A stretch of 8,917 bases of DNA from the NCBI GenBank assembly GCA_021442845.1, contig JABUSD010000362.1, forward strand, positions 1-8,917, written 5' to 3'. Every line of letters begins with the position of its first letter. The stretch's first letter is position 1. A program made the translations under genes and the position numbers. The notes beneath the pieces are model-generated. The model worked only from the letters and a program-made list of their open reading frames with translations, was not told the DNA's origin and searched no databases. The DNA is from Holdemanella sp. (GTDB lineage: Bacteria; Bacillota_I; Bacilli_A; Erysipelotrichales; Erysipelotrichaceae). Shown here one piece after another: positions 5,983 to 8,917 of this stretch.

Positions 5983-7936
5983 TTCTTTCCCCTTCTAATA
6001 ATTCATTAATCTGCTCTTTTGTAAATCCTTTTCGCATACAATAGATTCGAATTCTTTCTGTGCGTTTTGGTTCAGCAAAATGCGAATATAAGCGTTTTGC
6101 CTTATTAAATGAAATCAGCAGATCCTCTTCATCCGATTCAAATTCAATGGCTTCTCCTATCTTATAAGCCACCTCTAATGAATATCCCTTCTGAATAAGG
6201 TTATTAATTACAGTCTTTCTAAGCACGTTGCTTGACTGTCCTTTAATCTTATTCTTTAAATGAATGGCCATCTTTAAGGCATTATTCATTTCTGTTTCTT
6301 CATTCAAACTATCCACAGCCAATTGAATATATTCTTCTGATATTCCCACCTTTTGAAGTTTTCTAATAATATCATTTTTTGATTTTCCAATCGATTGCCA
6401 GTATTCTGCTTTTTCAAGAGCATACTTCCTATCACTAATCAGCTTTGCATCTCTTAGTGACTGGACAATAGAATCACATGATTCCGCTTCCAGATTCATT
6501 GTATATCTACAATATTCCCATATCTGTCTTGATGAATAATCCCCTGAATAAATTTTTTGTTTGGCAACACGAAGTGCAATATAGAACCTTTGAGATTCTA
6601 CATAGTTATCCACCATAAAGGCATCCAATCGATGTCCAATCTCCATCTTACGTTCAAAATATTCATCCATTGGAACTAAAAATTTCTCAATTCTACCATC
6701 ACAGTCTCTCGATACTGTAATTTTCATGAAATCATCTGTTGTTTGAATACGATCAATCACATAGGAATTTTTGTAGTCTTCAATTGTCTGATAATAGACA
6801 GCTAATGCCTTAGATGCAAAAATGTCAGTTCGATAAAGGGCTGTCTTCTCAATGCAGACAGTTCTAAGATTACTTCTTTCCTCTTTATCTCTATCAAAGA
6901 ATTGTTTAAATTTATAAGCCAGTTCCTGTTCATCATCAAAGTAATATCCTGTCTTACCTTCTTCAATCAAATCCTTTAACACTTCATCTCTTCTACCAAA
7001 AATCAATAAACCGCTGGCAAGCGCTTCAATATATGTCATACCTTGTGTTTCTGATAAAGAAGCAGACACAAAGCAGTCAAAAGCAGCATAATAATAAGCC
7101 ACTTCGCTCTTTGGAACTTTTCCAATAAAGTGCACTCTATCTTCTAAATTGCATTCTTTTGTGACTTGTTTATAATAACCTTCGTCCGTTCCACCACCCA
7201 CAATGACAAGATGTAAATTCTTGTCTTCACTTTTTGTCAGCGTCCGAATTGGGATATCAATTGCCTTTTCCTTTGCGATACGACCGACAAAGACAGCCAC
7301 ATGATCGTCTTCACTTAAATGCAGACGGGAACGAATAGATTTTACTTTATCCTTATCCAGTTTATTTGTATCAAATTCAGATAAATCCAGTCCTGTAGGT
7401 ACAACATAAATAGGTGATAAAACACCATATTCCTGTAATGCATGTTTTGTCTTTTCGCTAGGGGCAATGACCGCAGCTGCGCTGTTTGCCCATATACGTG
7501 AAGCGGTACGAATCACTGTCTTTTCAGCGGATGATACCATATTAATGTCTAACGGATTTAAATAATGCGTATAATCCTCATACATCGTATGGTATGTATA
7601 TACAACCGGAATATGTAGACTATATCCCATATAACGGCCAAACGTTCCTACTCCTGCCTCTGTCTGCACATGGATAATATCCAGATTCATCTTTGTCACA
7701 TATTCAATGGCTGTAAACTGGATTGGACTTGACATTTTATATCCGTAAAACCTTTTTAATTCAAATCCAGGAAGGCGTAATATATCATCTTCCATGACAA
7801 CTTTAAGTCCAATATGATTTGTCACAATAAAAACAGTATGTCCCTGTCTTTCAAGAGCTTCCTTCAATGTCTGTACACTTGACACAACACCGTTTATATC
7901 TGGCAGATATGAATCTGTAAACAATCCAATACGCAT
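5972..7936 (-). CDS. Fusion of a GT4 glycosyltransferase and a complete RecX protein
   Basis: One uninterrupted 654-residue frame. Residues 1-389 form a GT-B glycosyltransferase of family 4, closest in look to diacylglycerol glucosyltransferases: MRIGLFTDSYLPDINGV at the start, YTYHTMYEDYTHYL (114-127), GRIAKEK (218-224) and the E-x7-E motif ETQGMTYIE (296-304), in which the two Glu bracket the sugar-nucleotide site. Residues 392-654 (about 262, the full length of Bacillus RecX) match RecX: the beta-rich N-terminal VIDRIQ...MKITVSRD, then helical repeats with SSRQIWEYC, LRDAKLISDRKYA, GKSKNDIIRKLQKVGI, and two more copies ending near 650. RecX modulates RecA filaments. GGAGGAG 5 bases before the ATG at 7936 decides the start; a longer frame to 7993 lacks an SD. 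No SD precedes the internal Met at 6727. It heads the five-gene operon. The lipid substrate is inferred. Confidence 0.85.
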   Translation of the reverse strand: MRIGLFTDSYLPDINGVVSSVQTLKEALERQGHTVFIVTNHIGLKVVMEDDILRLPGFELKRFYGYKMSSPIQFTAIEYVTKMNLDIIHVQTEAGVGTFGRYMGYSLHIPVVYTYHTMYEDYTHYLNPLDINMVSSAEKTVIRTASRIWANSAAAVIAPSEKTKHALQEYGVLSPIYVVPTGLDLSEFDTNKLDKDKVKSIRSRLHLSEDDHVAVFVGRIAKEKAIDIPIRTLTKSEDKNLHLVIVGGGTDEGYYKQVTKECNLEDRVHFIGKVPKSEVAYYYAAFDCFVSASLSETQGMTYIEALASGLLIFGRRDEVLKDLIEEGKTGYYFDDEQELAYKFKQFFDRDKEERSNLRTVCIEKTALYRTDIFASKALAVYYQTIEDYKNSYVIDRIQTTDDFMKITVSRDCDGRIEKFLVPMDEYFERKMEIGHRLDAFMVDNYVESQRFYIALRVAKQKIYSGDYSSRQIWEYCRYTMNLEAESCDSIVQSLRDAKLISDRKYALEKAEYWQSIGKSKNDIIRKLQKVGISEEYIQLAVDSLNEETEMNNALKMAIHLKNKIKGQSSNVLRKTVINNLIQKGYSLEVAYKIGEAIEFESDEEDLLISFNKAKRLYSHFAEPKRTERIRIYCMRKGFTKEQINELLEGERNDL

Positions 7937-7961
7937 AACTCTCCTCCAACATCCAGCTAGT

Positions 7962-8011
7962 CTATAATACATCAGGCAAATTATAGAAATCAACCTCTAT
8001 ATCTTATTATA
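7962..8011 (-). promoter_or_regulatory. Candidate promoter and leader of the glycosyltransferase-RecX operon
   Basis: A consensus TATAAT lies on the minus strand at 8011-8006, about 70 bases before the ATG; its -35 would fall at the foot of the preceding terminator and is poor. A second candidate is TTGATT (7993-7988) with TATTAT (7969-7964) at 18-base spacing. The leader also holds a 7-bp inverted repeat, CTATAAT (7986-7980) with ATTATAG (7968-7962), which overlaps the second -10. Only one of the two promoters need be real. Confidence 0.4.
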
Positions 8012-8024
8012 CAATAAATGGTTA

Positions 8025-8059
8025 TAAAATGAATAAGGCCCGTAAAACGGACCTTATTC
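8025..8059 (-). terminator. Intrinsic terminator of repeat unit 1
   Basis: On the minus strand GAATAAGGTCCGT (8059-8047) pairs with ACGGGCCTTATTC (8043-8031), 13 bp with one U-G wobble, then ATTTTAT. On the plus strand the same position would be a C-A mismatch and no T-run follows, so the minus strand is the functional direction. Confidence 0.8.
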
Positions 8060-8112
8060 GAGAATGTTTAAGAAAGGGAATTTAATTATGAAGTTGAGTT
8101 ACTTTTTAACTC
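8025..8112 (-). ncRNA. Putative small RNA 1 (csRNA-like), about 88 nt
   Basis: Predicted transcript on the minus strand. A -10-like TATACT lies at 8124-8119 and the likely first base near 8112. The RNA starts with a stem-loop, GAGTTA (8112-8107) with TAACTC (8101-8096), then a largely unpaired linker containing CCCUUUCUU (8078-8070), then a terminator hairpin (8059-8031) followed by ATTTTAT. The stem-loop is preserved in copy 2 through paired changes, which argues for selection on RNA. CU-rich unpaired linkers of this kind pair with Shine-Dalgarno sequences in known Gram-positive small RNAs such as streptococcal csRNAs and staphylococcal RsaE. No good -35 box is seen, consistent with activator dependence. 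Transcription and targets are inferred. A regulatory leader is less likely, because the terminator ends the unit before the next gene and that gene has its own candidate promoter. Confidence 0.55.
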
Positions 8113-8156
8113 GCTTATAGTATATGAATTAATTCCGTATCAAATATAAATTACAT

Positions 8157-8176
8157 ATGTGAAATAATGTGAAATA
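8157..8176. promoter_or_regulatory. Perfect tandem decamer upstream of small RNA 1
   Basis: ATGTGAAATA occurs twice head to tail with no spacer (minus strand TATTTCACAT twice). It lies at about -45 to -64 from the predicted start of small RNA 1. A direct repeat with a one-helical-turn period upstream of a promoter that lacks a -35 is the usual form of a binding site for an OmpR/PhoB-class response regulator. The protein is unknown. Confidence 0.5.
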
Positions 8177-8241
8177 TTTACCAATTATGGTGTATTTTGT
8201 TTACATTCTATAACGAATCAAACAATCTTACTGTTTATATA

Positions 8242-8276
8242 TAAAATGAATAAGGTCCGTTAGCCGGACCTTATTC
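8242..8276 (-). terminator. Intrinsic terminator of repeat unit 2
   Basis: A perfect 12-bp stem, GAATAAGGTCCG (8276-8265) with CGGACCTTATTC (8259-8248), and a 5-base loop, followed on the minus strand by ATTTTAT. It has the same position and T-run as in unit 1. Confidence 0.82.
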
Positions 8277-8332
8277 GGGAATGTTTAAGAAAGGGAATTT
8301 GATTATGAAGTTGAGCTTCTTTATTTAAGCTC
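8242..8332 (-). ncRNA. Putative small RNA 2 (csRNA-like), about 91 nt
   Basis: Paralogue of the preceding RNA with the same order of parts: TATACT at 8344-8339, predicted first base near 8332, stem GAGCTT (8332-8327) with AAGCTC (8318-8313) and an 8-base loop, linker with CCCUUUCUU (8295-8287), and a perfect 12-bp terminator stem (8276-8265 with 8259-8248). Between the copies two of the six base pairs of the 5' stem differ, and both partners changed each time (U-A to C-G type and A-U to U-A type). The linker differs at only two positions. Having two copies suggests gene dosage or slightly different target sets. Confidence 0.55.
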
Positions 8333-8376
8333 ACTTATAGTATATGAATCAATTCCGTATTAAATATAAATTATAG

Positions 8377-8396
8377 ATGTGAAATAATGTGAAATA
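8377..8396. promoter_or_regulatory. Perfect tandem decamer upstream of small RNA 2
   Basis: The identical pair of ATGTGAAATA decamers, at the same distance from the predicted start of small RNA 2. The flank on the far side (TTTACCAATTATGG) is also unchanged between copies, whereas bases next to the decamers on the promoter side differ. That pattern suggests a conserved regulator site extending outward from the decamers. Confidence 0.5.
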
Positions 8397-8424
8397 TTTA
8401 CCAATTATGGAGTATTTTGTTTAT

Positions 8425-8446
8425 AAAAAAAGACCATTAAGGTCTT
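8425..8446 (-). terminator. Intrinsic terminator of the small membrane protein gene
   Basis: On the minus strand AAGACC (8446-8441) pairs with GGTCTT (8435-8430) around a 5-base loop and is followed by at least five more T residues. It lies about 20 bases after the TAG stop of the 106-residue membrane protein, separating that gene from repeat unit 2. Confidence 0.8.
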
Positions 8447-8466
8447 CCTCTGTATTATAGGCAATT

Positions 8467-8787
8467 CTATTTATTATTCTTAAAATTGTCAATTTTTTTA
8501 ATAACACTCTTTTTCCCATTACGGTGAGATAAGAAACAAAGAACCGTAAAAATTGCAGAAATTACAAGCGCAACGACAGCTATCCATTTGATTACATTAC
8601 GGACAGACATCGGAATCTTAGGAAGTAATGGGTCAATCATTCCTGACCATCCCCAGTAAGTCAACAACCCAAATACTAAGGTTGCGATAGCTCCACCACG
8701 AACCCAGGCACCTAAGCGACGAACCATTTCATTTTCCTGTTGAATCTCAAGCGATAACGCTTCTCTTTCCTGTCTTGACATTTTCAT
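8467..8787 (-). CDS. Small two-helix membrane protein of unknown function
   Basis: I do not recognise a family. The 106-residue product has a charged, probably cytoplasmic N-terminal helix (1-25, rich in Glu, Gln and Arg), a first membrane helix at about 32-48 followed by WGWSGM, a short loop with three prolines (IDPLLPKIP), a second membrane helix at about 66-87, and a Lys-rich C-terminus. Both termini are therefore likely inside. The start is set at the ATG at 8787 because GAGGTG lies 6 bases upstream; a GTG at 8796 falls inside that SD and is rejected. A TATTAT at 8811-8806 could be the -10. The gene stands alone between two terminators. Holin-like or envelope-stress small proteins have this general shape, but nothing specific supports either. 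Confidence 0.8.
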   Translation of the reverse strand: MKMSRQEREALSLEIQQENEMVRRLGAWVRGGAIATLVFGLLTYWGWSGMIDPLLPKIPMSVRNVIKWIAVVALVISAIFTVLCFLSHRNGKKSVIKKIDNFKNNK

Positions 8788-8818
8788 AGAATTCACCTCA
8801 CTTTAATAATACATTTTT

Positions 8819-8847
8819 AAAAAAGCGAAGGGCGAACCCTTCGCTTT
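8819..8847 (-). terminator. Strong intrinsic terminator with UUCG loop
   Basis: An 11-bp perfect stem: AAAGCGAAGGG (8847-8837) and CCCTTCGCTTT (8832-8822) close a TTCG tetraloop on the minus strand, and the T-run continues to 8819. It ends the transcript of the gene cut by the right edge. Confidence 0.88.
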
Positions 8848-8862
8848 AGAAGTTTAAAATTA

Positions 8863-8917
8863 TTATCCGATTAAACCAACAACAGATCCAACGAATCCAA
8901 TAACAACCATTAATAAT
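8863..8917 (-). CDS. C-terminal end of a small hydrophobic protein (5' part outside window)
   Basis: The last 17 codons read LLMVVIGFVGSVVGLIG and then TAA at 8865-8863, 16 bases before a strong terminator on the same strand. The glycine-spaced hydrophobic segment (G-F-V-G-S-V-V-G) resembles the closing helix of small membrane proteins such as the GlsB/YeaQ/YmgE group, but the fragment is too short to name a family. The frame choice rests on this membrane-helix pattern; another frame is also open but gives an unlikely Trp/Cys-rich product. Confidence 0.5.
   Translation of the reverse strand, partial: LLMVVIGFVGSVVGLIG

Larger units (their letters stand above)
8024..8203. repeat. Direct repeat unit 1 (about 180 bp)
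   Basis: First of two direct copies roughly 90% identical over their length; the partner is 8241-8423 and a 37-base unrelated spacer separates them. This and its partner fill most of the gene-free stretch 7937-8466. The best conserved parts are the tandem decamer region, the linker around 8064-8095 and the terminator arms. The copies differ by about 15 substitutions and one 3-base gap in the loop of a hairpin. Conservation is therefore concentrated in RNA-like and control elements and not in codons. Confidence 0.9.
8241..8423. repeat. Direct repeat unit 2 (about 183 bp)
   Basis: Second copy of the unit at 8024-8203. The offset is 217 bases at the terminator end and 220 at the decamer end, the difference being 3 extra bases in the loop of the 5' hairpin. 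It lies directly downstream of the terminator of the small membrane protein gene, so it is unlikely to be that gene's 3' UTR. Confidence 0.9.

Noticed and set aside
6763..6790. Possible sequencing frameshift merging separate glycosyltransferase and RecX genes.
   Set aside because: The frame is continuous, the join falls between complete domains, and there is no SD, stop remnant or second start at the junction. It cannot be fully excluded without reads.
7936..7993. Longer start for the glycosyltransferase-RecX gene at 7993.
   Set aside because: It lacks an SD, would include candidate promoter sequence, and the family normally begins MRIGLFTD, which is preceded by GGAGGAG.
8064..8120. Plus-strand mini-genes in both repeat units with an SD-like AGAAAGGG (peptides MFKKGNLIMKLSYFLTRL and MFKKGNLIMKLSFFI, or shorter from the inner ATG).
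   Set aside because: The two peptides diverge and end at different points because base changes follow the hairpin and not codons. The units' terminators work on the minus strand. The 'SD' is explained as the complement of the CU-rich RNA linker.
8024..8423. CRISPR array or transposon inverted repeats.
   Set aside because: There are only two copies, about 180 bp each, in direct orientation, with no short regular spacers, no transposase and no target-site duplication.

Overview
The window looks like chromosomal DNA of a low-GC Gram-positive bacterium. The base composition is AT-rich, Shine-Dalgarno sites are of the AGGAGG type, terminators are short intrinsic hairpins, and the gene content (YhaM exoribonuclease, Firmicutes-type RecX, split threonine/serine exporter) is typical of Firmicutes. 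An Erysipelotrichaceae-like gut lineage is my guess from protein flavour; nothing in the sequence proves it. There are no phage or insertion-sequence genes, tRNAs or rRNAs.

Layout. At the left edge two plus-strand genes (1-262, cut by the edge, and 252-866) encode flavin-type split-barrel proteins of the pyridoxamine-phosphate-oxidase superfamily. They end in a hairpin terminator at 867-890. From there to the right edge everything is on the minus strand. Reading in the minus direction from the right there are: the tail of a small hydrophobic protein (8917-8863) with its own terminator; a two-helix membrane protein of unknown function (8787-8467) with its own terminator; a 530-bp gene-free stretch; a five-gene operon (7936-2800) ending in a terminator; and a three-gene operon (2746-884) that converges on the plus-strand genes.

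The five-gene operon is tightly packed, every junction overlapping by 4 to 13 bases. It encodes a glycosyltransferase fused to a complete RecX protein, the 3'-5' exoribonuclease YhaM, the ribosomal protein S12 methylthiotransferase RimO, a hypoxanthine/uracil-type DNA glycosylase and a dUTPase. Apart from the glycosyltransferase half, the theme is nucleic-acid upkeep: RecA control, RNA turnover, ribosome modification, removal of deaminated bases and keeping dUTP out of DNA. The three-gene operon holds the two halves of a ThrE-type exporter (YjjP-like and YjjB-like) followed by a Nudix hydrolase.

The most unusual part is the gene-free stretch. It contains two copies of a roughly 180-bp unit about 90% identical. 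Each has, in minus-strand order, a perfect tandem decamer, a -10-like box, a 5' stem-loop whose stem differs between copies only by compensatory changes, a conserved CU-rich linker complementary to Shine-Dalgarno sequences, and an intrinsic terminator. I read these as two tandem small-RNA genes of about 90 nt, organised much like the CiaR-controlled csRNAs of streptococci. The other standout is the glycosyltransferase-RecX fusion heading the adjacent operon.
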